64,000 nucleotides of DNA. Source: Cladorrhinum sp. PSN259 (lineage: Eukaryota > Ascomycota > Sordariomycetes > Sordariales > Podosporaceae). The stretch covers positions 186,001 to 250,000 of the forward strand of contig MU867089.1 of assembly GCA_033725935.1 (NCBI GenBank), written 5' to 3'. Positions within the stretch are counted from its first letter, which is position 1, and each line of letters starts with the position of its first letter. Both the position numbers and the translations under genes were made by a program. Under the pieces are notes generated by a model that was given only the letters and a program-made list of their open reading frames with translations, was not told the origin of the DNA and did not search any database. Shown here one piece after another: positions 55,043 to 64,000 of the stretch.

Positions 55043-57583
55043 ATGATGGGAGGTGGAGGAGAAATAACGGAAGCGATCGACGCGGCTGCGGCTGCGGACG
55101 CTGCTTCTAACGACGCGGGCCGCCCGCCTGCGCTGCATGTCATTGTCTTGGTGAGTCTCATTTTCACGTGTTTATATTATTTCCTTGAGCAACATTTTTT
55201 CCACTTTGTGAAGTGGAAGAAACCCCTCCCCAAACTCAATTTGCGGACGTCCAGTGAACGGTCCATTGGACTTAGGCGGCCAGCGGCCGTGTCCGGTACT
55301 CAAGCTTTCCACCGTTACAGCGCCAGACCCCTCATCCCCCACACCACCATCACCCTAGTCCCCCTGACATGATGGCATCATCATGCACCCACCCGCAACA
55401 CCCCTTTCAACGTTTTTGCCTTTGTTCCAATTTTGGCCCAAGACAAAACAGACAGAATAGGTGAACATGGTTCTCCCTTGGCATTGTTCGCTTTTCTTTT
55501 TCCTTTGTCCTGGCTCTGGTTACCGAGACATTATAGTGGCATATGTCCCAGGTTGAACAAAGAATGCAACCAAGACATGCTAACATCAATGCAATAGGGT
55601 TCGGGAGGAGGGCCTTTCGAGAACAATGTGACATCACTTCTAGTCCGATCGATTTCGGCCAACTGGGGTAAGGGTTCAGTCGTTGCCGTCGATGCCGGTG
55701 TCCATCTAGGAGCCATCAGAGATATTCTGGAACGTACTCAGCCACAAGATCTCGGCAAAAACGATGAGCTTCAACTTCCATACACGCTCACATCGGGCCC
55801 CTTTGCAGGGCTCGAGGTTCGAAACACCAAAGCTGCAGTGAATGCGTCCAACATATCGCAGGATTTGGTTGACACGTATCTCATCACGCATTGCCATTTG
55901 GACCACATTGCCGGCTTGATCATCAATTCCGCCGGTCTTCGTCGGCCAAAGAGGCTTGCAGCACTTCCTATCACCATCGAAGGTTTCAAGAAGCACATTT
56001 TCAACAATGTTATCTGGCCCAACTTGAGTGATGAAAACAATGGCCATGGCTTGCTCACATACATGCGGTTGGTGGAGGGCGGATCCCCGGCACTGGGGGA
56101 AGGAGATACCAGAGGCTATCTCGAGATCGGCGACGGGCTTGCAGTCAAGGCATTGAGCGTCAGCCATGGTCATTGTATTGAGAAGCACCTTCACCGCGGC
56201 AGCACGAGCACCCGCCATCCCAGCTTCGATGCGTCCTCACTCGTACCAGGAGGCGTCGCAGACTATAAGAACAGTCTGTCAGGCTTGCGTGCCGTCAACA
56301 GAGCACTTGCCCATATCGACCCGGGTAACCACAGCCTCGCCCCATTTCCTCCATCCTATCAGCAAGACCGCGCGTCACTGGCAGCATTAAGCCGCGTCAA
56401 TTCCATGTCGCAGAGCCATACAATTGAGGAATCAATATGCGTCTATGACAGCTCTGCCTACTTTTTTCAACACATCCCGACAGGTCGCGAAATCCTTATT
56501 TTCGGTGATGTCGAGCCTGATAGCGAGAGCTTGACCCCTCGTAACCAGCAAGTCTGGCAGACAGCAGCGCCCAAGATTGCCGCAGGCAAGTTGGCAGCCA
56601 TCTTTATCGAGTGCAGCTACGATGATTCTGTGATTGCCGAACGTCTTTACGGCCATCTCGCTCCGCGATACATTCAGGAGGAGATGAATTCCCTCGCAAA
56701 AGAGGTTCTAGCTGCCAAGTTGGCAGTGGCGGCTACTATAGCAGCAGCAGCATCCACTCCAGCCACCGGTGCAGGTAGTATGTCTGAAGCGCAGCAGCAA
56801 CAGGGGAGAAACAAGTCGCATCCAGAGTTCATCGCTCTCCCCTCTAACAGTGGCAGTGCCGATAAGAAACGCAAGCGTACAGGAGTCGAGGAGGAGGAGA
56901 ACGAGACAAATTACGACGGCAGTGTTACTCCTGGTCGTGGTGTTGCAAAGAGACAGGCTACCCCTCAGCCTCAGTATCTAAAGCCCCTTACTTCTTTTGT
57001 CGGTGGTGAAGGATCTGATACACCCGTCTCGCCCAAGACTCTAAGACCCGGTGCTCGTCAATCTGCTGCTGATCAAAATGAATCTGAGCAGCAGGATTAT
57101 TTCTTACATCAAAGTCATCACGCCTCGTATTCTCAGAGTCATACTCCACATCTTGCGACACCAACAGCTGAGTTGAGTCTTGCGGAAGTCGACGCTGGTG
57201 TTGCGGACGCGGAAAAGCTCCAAAAGGAAGAGCAAAGTAGGGATGTGGACATGTCATCTTCGCCTCATCCTTCTGGGTTTGGCGAGGGCCCGGTTACGCC
57301 GTTGAGTATCCCTCAAGTTGTTGGTGGTGGTCATCATCATCATCATCATGAGCACCGACACAGTCATCAGCAGGGTGGACATGACAAGGTTGATGAACAA
57401 CAGCAGTCACTCGGGGGTATTTTGAAAGGATTGAAGGTTGTTATTATTCACGTGAAGGAGCGGTTGAGTGATGGCCCCGAGGCTAGAGATATCATTCAGA
57501 AGGAGTTGTTGGCGCATGAGAAGGCGGCTGGTTTGGGGGTTGAGTATTTGGTCTCTCGGCAGGGAGATAGCTTGTTTTTGTAA
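55043..57583 (+). CDS. pde-1: Low-affinity class II 3',5'-cyclic-nucleotide phosphodiesterase
   Basis: Two exons, 55043-55150 and 55598-57583, join in phase 0 across a 447-nt intron (GTGAGT donor, GCTAAC branch site near 55579, TAG acceptor). The product has 697 residues. Joining restores HVIVL-GSGGGPFENNVTS, the first strand of the metallo-beta-lactamase-like fold. The class II signature HCHLDHIAGLIINSA starts at His134. Later metal-binding segments include SVSHGH and IFGDVEPD, and the C-terminus keeps SRQGDSLFL. The enzyme hydrolyses cAMP to 5'-AMP and so lowers PKA signalling. A roughly 230-residue insertion between the IECSYDD region and the C-terminal helices is low complexity, with Gln runs, KKRKR and a His-rich HHHHHHEHRHSH stretch. 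Two adjacent ATGs (55043 and 55046) are possible starts; I use the first. Confidence 0.93.
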
Positions 57584-57674
57584 GATGATGGAGGATGCAA
57601 ATATGGGGAGGCATACGGAGATTCTGTGGGGGGTTTTACATATGGAGTGCCGGCGTGAAAAAGAGGGAATCGCA

Positions 57675-57800
57675 GGTGATGGGATACTTTTAAGGCATGG
57701 AAAGATATATTCCAAGCATGTTGGGATTTCTTGCACACATGCCGGGATGGTATTTCATGCATATGGGATGACTTTCGACGCATGGCAAGATATCCTTCAG
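57675..57800. repeat. Degenerate 21-bp minisatellite
   Basis: The word GGGAT (or AAGAT) recurs at 57681, 57702, 57723, 57744 and 57765, exactly 21 bases apart, each with a CATG-like word before and TT after it; a sixth unit near 57787 is shifted by one base. Outside this block the pattern fades. Confidence 0.65.
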
Positions 57801-58449
57801 GACTTGAAAAATCTCAGGAGATGTATGTGGCTGGAGCATTTGGGGTTTCCGTTTCCTTATATATGGTTTTCCCTCCTTTGGGGGGGTTGATTTTATGATA
57901 CCAGCTGGGAGCAATTTCTTCTTCCTCTCTCATAGTTGTTTTCTGTTGGGTCATGTAGCATTGTCCCATAAGGACATCATGACGTTGTATATTATGTATA
58001 GTCAATTCGGTGAAAATAAGTTTCCCTTGATAACTGTACCACGCTTGATGATGTGATGTTGGAGGCTGTGAAGAGTTCGGATGTTCAGGGGGTTGCCGTT
58101 GGGTTTATGGGGTTCCATCGGCCCGCTCATGGCAAGAGGACATCACTCGGCAATAAGAATAGAGGGGTTCTTTTCCCAGTTTAATTGGCATCAACAAAGC
58201 AAACCAGGCGGGGTAATAAAGTGCAAGGTAGATCGGATATCCGTAGAAGAGGGAAACTGGGGGGCAAGAATGAGGTAAAATCCCAATATCTAAATGCCAA
58301 GTAAAAGATACACATACACACAAGTTTTTGAAATGCCGTTATCCTTGTCACGCCGTCACCCAGTCTTCTTCTTCCCCCACAGCAGCCGGCATTCATTCCG
58401 CACCCGTGCTCTGATATCCGACGACAAGCGCTATTATCACCATCGACGA

Positions 58450-58480
58450 CCCCTCCCCCTCCCCCTCCCCCTCCCCCTCC
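58450..58480. repeat. CCCCCT hexanucleotide repeat
   Basis: Five C-runs of four or five bases separated by single T lie 114-144 bases before the ATG at 58594. The minus strand has the matching G-runs and satisfies the G-quadruplex pattern. Confidence 0.85.
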
Positions 58481-58593
58481 TTGTTGTTCTTCCCCTCGGC
58501 GGGCGGGAATTGTTTTTATTTACTAACCCGCCTTCTTCATCTTCTTTCTTCTCTCAATCATTTTCAACAACAACTTCCTCACAGCAAACCAAA

Positions 58594-59475
58594 ATGGCAG
58601 CAGAAAAAACAGCAAATTGGGAAGCCAAAATCGGCCGAAACCCGCACGGAAACTTTAAGGAGGTCGAAGCCTCCCGTCCGGCATTCGACACCGCCAGCTC
58701 ATTCCACTACACTCAAACCGTTTCCCCCTCATGGACATTCGGTTCCGGAGCCAATAATGATGATTCCTCCGAGTCAAAACAAAACAAACACAAAATCATC
58801 AACCCCACGCATCCCTCCCGCCCTTCCCACCTGAACTACAAGCTCCTCATCTCGGCCATCATCCCCCGTCCCATCGCCTTCCTGTCGACCCGCTCGGCGG
58901 ACGGCACCCTCACGAACCTGGCCCCCTTCAGTTACTTCCAAATGATCGGACACGATCCGCCCCTCTTCGTCGTGGGGTTCGCGTCCAACTTGGCTTCCCC
59001 AAAGGACAGCCTTAAGTTGCTGGCCGAGAGCCAAGAGTGCACCATCAACATTATCAGTGAACACTTTGTGGAAGCTGCCAACTCTACCTCCATTAACGCC
59101 CCGCTTGGAGTGAGCGAGTGGGATGTCAGCGGTCTTACGCCCGTTTACGACTGTGAGGTTGTCAAGGCGGCCAGAGTCGGGGAAGCCGTGTTTAGTATTG
59201 AGGGTAAGCTGGAGAGTCTGAGGGAGTTTGAGAGCAGGAGTACGCCCGGGAAAGTGAGCAGCGTGATGGCTGTTATTGAGGGGGTGAGGTTCTGGGCCAG
59301 GGAGGATGCGGTTAATGAGGAGGGGAGTTTGTTGGATCCCAAGGTGCTCAAGCCGGTGAGCAGGCTGGGGGGGATTACGTACGGGAGGACTTTGGAAGGG
59401 TTCGAGTTGCCTAGACCTGATTTTGAGAAGGATTTGGGTGGGAAGGAGGGGGCTGAGAAGTTGAAGAAGAACTAA
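58594..59475 (+). CDS. Flavin reductase-like (FMN-binding split-barrel) protein
   Basis: One exon encodes 293 residues from ATG 58594 (AAAATGG) to TAA 59473-59475. The frame is open upstream to 58294, but that part encodes only pyrimidine-tract residues (Pro/Leu/Ser runs), so the 58594 start is preferred. Residues about 80-230 carry the flavin reductase-like split barrel: LISAIIPRPIAFLSTRSADG, then NLAPFSYFQMIGHDPPLFVVG, where the backbone and Ser/Thr side chains bind FMN phosphate in this family, and later the ECTINIIS strand. The C-terminus has LGGITYGRTLEGFELPRP, typical of these proteins. The family ranges from flavin reductases to FMN-binding proteins of unknown substrate; I cannot choose. 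No signal peptide is seen, so it is probably cytosolic. Confidence 0.87.
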   Translation: MAAEKTANWEAKIGRNPHGNFKEVEASRPAFDTASSFHYTQTVSPSWTFGSGANNDDSSESKQNKHKIINPTHPSRPSHLNYKLLISAIIPRPIAFLSTRSADGTLTNLAPFSYFQMIGHDPPLFVVGFASNLASPKDSLKLLAESQECTINIISEHFVEAANSTSINAPLGVSEWDVSGLTPVYDCEVVKAARVGEAVFSIEGKLESLREFESRSTPGKVSSVMAVIEGVRFWAREDAVNEEGSLLDPKVLKPVSRLGGITYGRTLEGFELPRPDFEKDLGGKEGAEKLKKN

Positions 59476-60097
59476 AGGGGAATGATTATAGATTACGAAT
59501 GGAGTACGGGGTAAATCATGGACTGTGAATATGGATTGTCATTAATGAAGCCTCTATTTGCAAGGCAATTCCATTCTTTGTTGTCAAATATTACAGGTGC
59601 GCTGAATTGATAATGGTTCTTAGAGCTTGCACTCGTTAACAAATCTTAGTAGGTGTGTTTAAACACGATAACACATGACAGCAGCTGACCCTTCTAGTCA
59701 CGATAGACTCTCACTTTTGAGAATAGCAACTTCTGTCAATGTCTGAGTGGTTACAACTTACCCGACGGAGAATTGTAGTCCGGGTATATTGAGACACTGA
59801 CTACAAATCTCACGAGGTCCAATCATGGGAGTTCCATCTCAAGTGGTTAGAGATTATCCGGCAATTCGAACCATTGACAGTCGAATAGGATATCATCCTG
59901 CCATTGTGTCAAATTAATATCTTGTATATAGCACAGACTCAATGGAAACTGACCGTCTGGGATTGACATGCCGGGTATTCTCTGTGTATGGTTAGGTGAC
60001 GAGATATAAAACACACAAATGTCTTGCCTTCAGTTTATAACACTTCCAGACTCGTGTACTGAAAAACCCATCGCAGAAAGCAGAGACAACATTCATA
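59476..60097. other. Intergenic / promoter of GH16 gene
   Basis: AT-rich 3' flank to about 59640, then a stretch with a 9-bp inverted repeat (59733-59741 with 59872-59880), and the promoter of the GH16 gene. No gene is seen. Confidence 0.5.
60005..60010 (+). promoter_or_regulatory. TATA-box-like element of GH16 gene
   Basis: GATATAAAAC lies 88 bases before the ATG at 60098, a spacing that would allow a leader of about 60 nt. Confidence 0.45.
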
Positions 60098-61131
60098 ATG
60101 CTGCTGAACATTCCACAACCTCTAGCAGCCCTGCTGCTCCTCACGTCCCTTACCCCCAATCAAATCCTCACCGTCTCAGCAGCAGCAGTCAAAACCGTCA
60201 TCCCGAAAACATCCTTCAACTCCCAAGCTGAATTCGACACTTACTGGAACTACCTATACCCTTGGTATTCCCCCCCTCCTCTTTTCTTTTTTTCCTCCTC
60301 CTTCCCTTTTATTCTCCCAATTAATTACTAACTAAATGTGTGTTGAAAAAAAAAGGGGAACAGACCACAACGGCTCAGCCCGAATGTCCAACTCCAAAAC
60401 CACTCTCTCCAACTCAACACTAACCCACACGGCCTCCCGCGCGCAAAACCAAAAACCAGCAACCCACGGCGGCAAATCAATCCCCATCCGCTATCTATCG
60501 GGGGCCGTACACGCCAAACAACACTTTACCGTCTCTGCAAAGGGCGGATTCGACTTTTCCGCAGAGTTCATAGCCCCCACGCAGCGAGGCACCTGGCCGG
60601 CCTTCTGGCTGACGGGCGTCGATTCCTGGCCGCCCGAGATAGATATAGCCGAGTGGAAAGGGAACGGAAAGATCAGCTTCAACACCTTCAATACTTCTAG
60701 TCAGGTAAAAGCTCGGGATATCGACTACAGATCCACCAACGGCGGGGATGGGGTGTGGAGGAAGGTGTTGTGTGAGGTCAGGGACAGCGGGAATGGAAAA
60801 GGGGACGTGGGAATAAAATTCTGGTTGGACGGGAAGATGGTTGAGACTCAGGCCGGGAGGGGGTTCATTGGGAAGGCCATGTATTTGTGAGTTTTTTACT
60901 TTGTGGTGGTAAAAAGACGGAAAGAAAACAAGAATTTTGCTGATCGGGGTTGAATGATAGGATTATTAATTTACAGATGGAAGGTAGTTCGGGGGCGAAC
61001 GGGCCTGAGAAGGGTGAGTTTGAGGAGTAAAAAAAAATGGGTGAGAGAGAGAGAAAGAGATGCTGATGATGATTTTTGCAGATACCCTCTTTCAGACTAG
61101 GAATGTCGAGGTTGTGAGCTATAATCCGTGA
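60098..61131 (+). CDS. Secreted GH16-type glycoside hydrolase
   Basis: Four exons (60098-60264, 60356-60886, 60961-61013, 61082-61131) encode 266 residues; introns are 91, 74 and 68 nt. Intron 1 has a GTATTC donor, a TACTAAC branch site and an AAG acceptor; introns 2 and 3 have GTGAGT donors. The N-terminus is a signal peptide (PLAALLLLTSL) cleaved around residue 30, so the enzyme is secreted. The catalytic motif is PEIDIAEW: Glu150 (nucleophile), Asp152 and Glu155 (acid/base), i.e. the ExDxxE version of the GH16 active site. The Trp-rich strand TWPAFWLTG before it and the strand LIINLQMEGSSG after it suit the GH16 jelly roll. NGS and NST sites could be N-glycosylated. Beta-glucan or related galactan hydrolysis is inferred from the family. 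The small exon 3 (53 nt) is supported by frame and motif continuity. Confidence 0.88.
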
Positions 61132-62906
61132 TTTTGATGGGTTGGAGATGGGCGGTAAGTTGGAAGACATGTTCAAGAGGCATCAACAACAGGAAAAAGA
61201 CATTTTATGTTTTGAGAAAACAGAGAATTATCTCAACAGGTTTCTTCCATCCATGGCTTGAGTTTGAGTTCAAGATGAGCATGGATCCTTCTCTCAAGAA
61301 TATTCCGTCCGTCATCTCTCAAACCTCTTGGCTGGTGGTATTCAGAATAGGCAGGACCACAGTTTATATTAACACTCATGGAAGGTTACCGTGGTTCATT
61401 TTTTTACATCCTTTTTAAATTGACGTTTCATTCTGTTCCCTCAGAACCATTTTTATTATCGAGTCCCATTTTTCATGTCAGCTTAGTCCCGTGATATTTC
61501 AATCATGCGGGTAAGCGGCGACCGATTGGGTTGGGTTGAGATTTGGGTGGGTGTGATGGGTGATGGATGGTTGGCAACGGTTCCTGTCACACACACACAC
61601 ACTTTTGTTGTTGTTCTTGTTGGGAGGGTGGGTGTGATGAGATATCACATCCCTTTTGGGAATTGTTGAAAAGGGCTTCACGGTTTTTTGCCTCACCTGA
61701 CGAGTTTTTTTCTTCTACATTCACCGCTCAGCCTCTCACTGAACATTGACACCGTGGCATTGGCAACATGTGATCGATTCTCTTCTCGTATTTTGGAAGG
61801 CGTGAAAGAGTTTTTGTGAGTGAGCCAACTTTTTTTTGGTGTGTGGGCATTTTTGCGAGCAATCTCACCGACGGCTTCCATCGGATCAAGCAAAGGAAGG
61901 AACCTTGGAAGGATTGGGAAGAGGTTGTTGCCTCTTATCACACATAACCCACTCGCACTTCAGATAACAGTGAAGTGAAATGAAGTGCTTTGCTAAGCGC
62001 CTCGCATCGGCGTCGACATCTCACCTGTACGCGCATCCATCACAGCCTTACCTGTCAGACTTCACACACGAACTGACAAGCAAATATGCGAACTAATACC
62101 CCGCCACAATTATACCGTTCATGAGGCGTTCTATGCACGCATCATCACATCACGAAACGGCGGCCGCGCGTTGATGTGACGAACGGGCGTGACGGCTCAG
62201 GCCTAGCGGTCCCGGACCCTCGGTGTCCTCGGTGTCTTCCTTGTCAGCTCAGCTGGCATGGTGAGATGATGTACAGGTACTTGAGCTCAGCGACTGTGAT
62301 TATGGGAGTTCGGATTCCCTTTCTGGGCCTTGTGAACTTTTCACTTGCAGTACGTTCTGACCACCATATGCCTGAAAGGGGCGCAGGATATCAGACGTTA
62401 TCTCGTGTTTCAAAGCACAAACCCGACAGTTCGGTCCGTTTCTGTATGTGGTTTAGTAGACTTCAGCTATCATGAACTTGAAACCCGATAATATTCGGAT
62501 TTACTGTGAATAGAACTGTTGACGTTGTATATCGTTCGGCCCGTTTCGCCGATTTCTAGCTCAAGAGGTCCTGGGAAGGGAAACCGGGATGGAGTGATCA
62601 GTTATTCATTTTTAGAATCGAAACTAAAACCTCGAATTTCCCTTTCGAGTCGAGGCTTCTCACTATCACAGACTTCACACAGGAAGGCGTTATGAGACGT
62701 CGGCGACCAATTCTAATGTCCCAATGACATGGGCTTGCAGACGAGAGGAGGTATATAAGCTCGCCAACCTCATACTGAAACCTGCATATGTAAGGAAACC
62801 GGGCGGAAGATGATCCCAATATTTGGTTCCTCACTTGCAGTCTGAGACTTCTTCCTGCAAGAGACATCACAACACGGTGCAAGATAAATTTTGAATTCGT
62901 GGACCA

Positions 62907-63034
62907 TGATGAAGATCCTCCGCAAAACCTCAGCAAGCCAGTTCCGTGGTGTCGGCGTCCTCTTTGACTTCTTCGGGCTTCAAAAAGGTCAAAGCGAAGC
63001 TGTGATGATCCTCCACACTATCACATCTCACATT

Positions 63035-63069
<35 letters not shown>

Positions 63070-63298
63070 AGTGTCTCTTATCACACTCTCCCACGTCTGG
63101 GACGCATCACGAGACTGCAGTATTCAAGTCTCAGAATTTCTTCTTTTTTCTTCTTTTTTTTTTCTTTTTTTTCTCGGTGACTGCTGTTTTGGGAATTCCG
63201 CAAACGGCTTGAAGCTGTCATCATCGTCATCATCACTACTTCTGGCATTCCTTCATCGAAAACAGAGTACTTACTCCGCCCCTTACATTGTTTTTTGA
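62907..63298 (+). CDS. Possible small ORF, doubtful
   Basis: An ATG at 62907 (GACCATGATG) opens 130 codons. The first 35 codons show the C-rich wobble bias of real genes in this window (e.g. MKILRKTSASQFRGVGV, then FDFF). The frame then runs into the TTG repeat, giving a Leu run, and into C/T tracts, giving Ser/Phe runs, which is not protein-like. It may be the first exon of a small gene with a donor at the GGTCAAAG near 62986, or chance. No domain is recognised. Confidence 0.2.
63035..63069. repeat. (TTG)n microsatellite, about 11.7 units
   Basis: Thirty-five bases of perfect TTG repeat in intergenic DNA (or inside the doubtful small ORF). Confidence 0.9.
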
Positions 63299-64000
63299 TG
63301 AGAGCTCAAAGAGAAGAGGGGTTAATATAAAAAAATTCTCTCGTCATTCTTAGACAAGCCATGTCTCAATTGGACGGACTCGATCCCACCAATTCACAGA
63401 ATGCAACAACTGAGAACCAACCAACCAACCCGGAAAGAGCAAGCACGGGACAAACGAGAGAAAGAAGAAAAAATTCTTCTCACAAGTCTCACTTTGCCAT
63501 GGAGACACACCGCCTGGTCAGTAAATCGAGAAAAATATGAGGTGTCACCAAAAAAAAATCTTTCTCATATCAGGGGGTTTGTTTAGAGAAAAGTCCTGTC
63601 CGTTTATTGGCGGGAGTCCAAGATAGGATGATAATAATAGTCTCTTCTGTTGACAAGGGCTCAATAAGCCAAAGAACACCACTTTGAACGATAATTGTTA
63701 GTGGGGGACTTCTGTTTCTCACCAGAGATGCCGATCAAACCTTATGCGATACGAAAACGTTCTTCTTTTTTTCTAATCTATCGAAAATCCTCCATAAAGA
63801 GTTTTCTTTTTCTTTTTTCCTCTTATCTGATGGCCGTTAGCATTTTCCCCAGTTTGACACAAAGGAATTAGGAGTCAACTGTGAGTAACAGTAGCCATCA
63901 GTCAGCCATCGGCACAGAACCGGAGCCAGGCTCTCCCCCTCCCCCCCTTGTCAAGGGATAAACTACAAGCTTCTTTTTTGACAAGCAGTCAGATTTTTTT

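Larger units (their letters stand above)
57584..58593. other. Intergenic, with minisatellite and C-rich leader
   Basis: The left part holds a degenerate 21-bp tandem repeat right after pde-1. The right part (58290-58593) is C/T-rich, includes the CCCCCT repeat and is probably the leader of the next gene, although its frame is open back to 58294. No gene is supportable. Confidence 0.5.
61132..64000. other. Intergenic, no supportable gene
   Basis: Mostly AT-rich, with a TTG microsatellite and T/C tracts (63130-63180). One short plus frame (from 62907) is listed separately at low confidence. I see no tRNA or transposon signature. Confidence 0.45.

Noticed and set aside
57468..57890. 140-codon plus frame and several minus frames after pde-1
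   Set aside because: They overlap the pde-1 3' end and owe their openness to the 21-bp repeat.
58294..58593. 100-codon upstream extension of the flavin reductase-like protein
   Set aside because: An ATG exists, but the sequence encodes Pro-Leu and Ser/Phe runs from C/T tracts; ATG 58594 has a strong AAAATGG context and precedes the conserved part at a normal distance.
59739..59880. Possible tRNA or tRNA pseudogene (GAGTGGTTA and AATTCGAACC words)
   Set aside because: The A-box-like and B-box-like words are in opposite orientations and no cloverleaf with a 7-bp acceptor stem can be drawn.

Overview
The window is nuclear DNA of a filamentous ascomycete. Introns are short (about 50-97 nt, with one of 447 nt), with GTNNGT donors, CTAAC/CTGAC branch sites and AG acceptors. 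Coding wobble positions favour C, intergenic regions are long and full of microsatellites, and the gene set is typical of Pezizomycotina (HET-domain protein, class II cyclic-nucleotide phosphodiesterase, fungal Dip2). A member of the Sordariales (Neurospora/Sordaria/Podospora type) is my best inference; the species cannot be fixed from sequence alone. I see no transposon, RIP-degraded block, rRNA or CRISPR array.

Layout from left to right. 1-1323: 3' part of an LCAT-like alpha/beta hydrolase. 1807-1878: tRNA-Val(CAC), minus strand. 3024-3754: four-TM membrane protein. 5324-6497: MIF/tautomerase-fold protein. 8549-9903: Rag-type GTPase Gtr2. 9904-15286: 5.4 kb without a supportable gene. 15287-16315: proline-rich protein of unknown function with an overlapping second frame at its start. 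16316-20760: 4.4 kb without a supportable gene. 20761-25641 (minus): six-exon Trm732/THADA homologue. 27003-27786: small unknown protein. 29828-32530: Asn/Gly/Ser-rich disordered protein with tandem repeats. 34354-36750: coiled-coil protein. 37351-41106 (minus): HET-domain protein with a C-terminal membrane region. 43094-49119 (minus): 1927-residue Dip2/Cps1-type protein with a 23-nt microexon. 50966-53020: fungal protein with a Cys/His-containing conserved core. 55043-57583: low-affinity cAMP phosphodiesterase. 58594-59475: flavin-reductase-like protein. 60098-61131: secreted GH16-type glycosidase. 61132-64000: no supportable gene.

The genes do not form an operon or an obvious biosynthetic cluster. 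Several act in signalling and housekeeping: Gtr2 in TORC1 amino-acid signalling, Pde1 in cAMP turnover, Trm732 in anticodon-loop 2'-O-methylation and Dip2 in diacylglycerol homeostasis. The HET protein belongs to the non-self recognition and cell-death repertoire. Exon structures were deduced by hand from splice signals and reading-frame continuity; every multi-exon model given here closes in frame.

The items most worth a second look are the MIF-fold protein that lacks the catalytic N-terminal proline, the Dip2 microexon, the double reading frame at the start of the 15287 gene, the repeat-bearing Asn-rich protein, the HET protein with its membrane segment, and a decayed 21-bp minisatellite just after pde-1.
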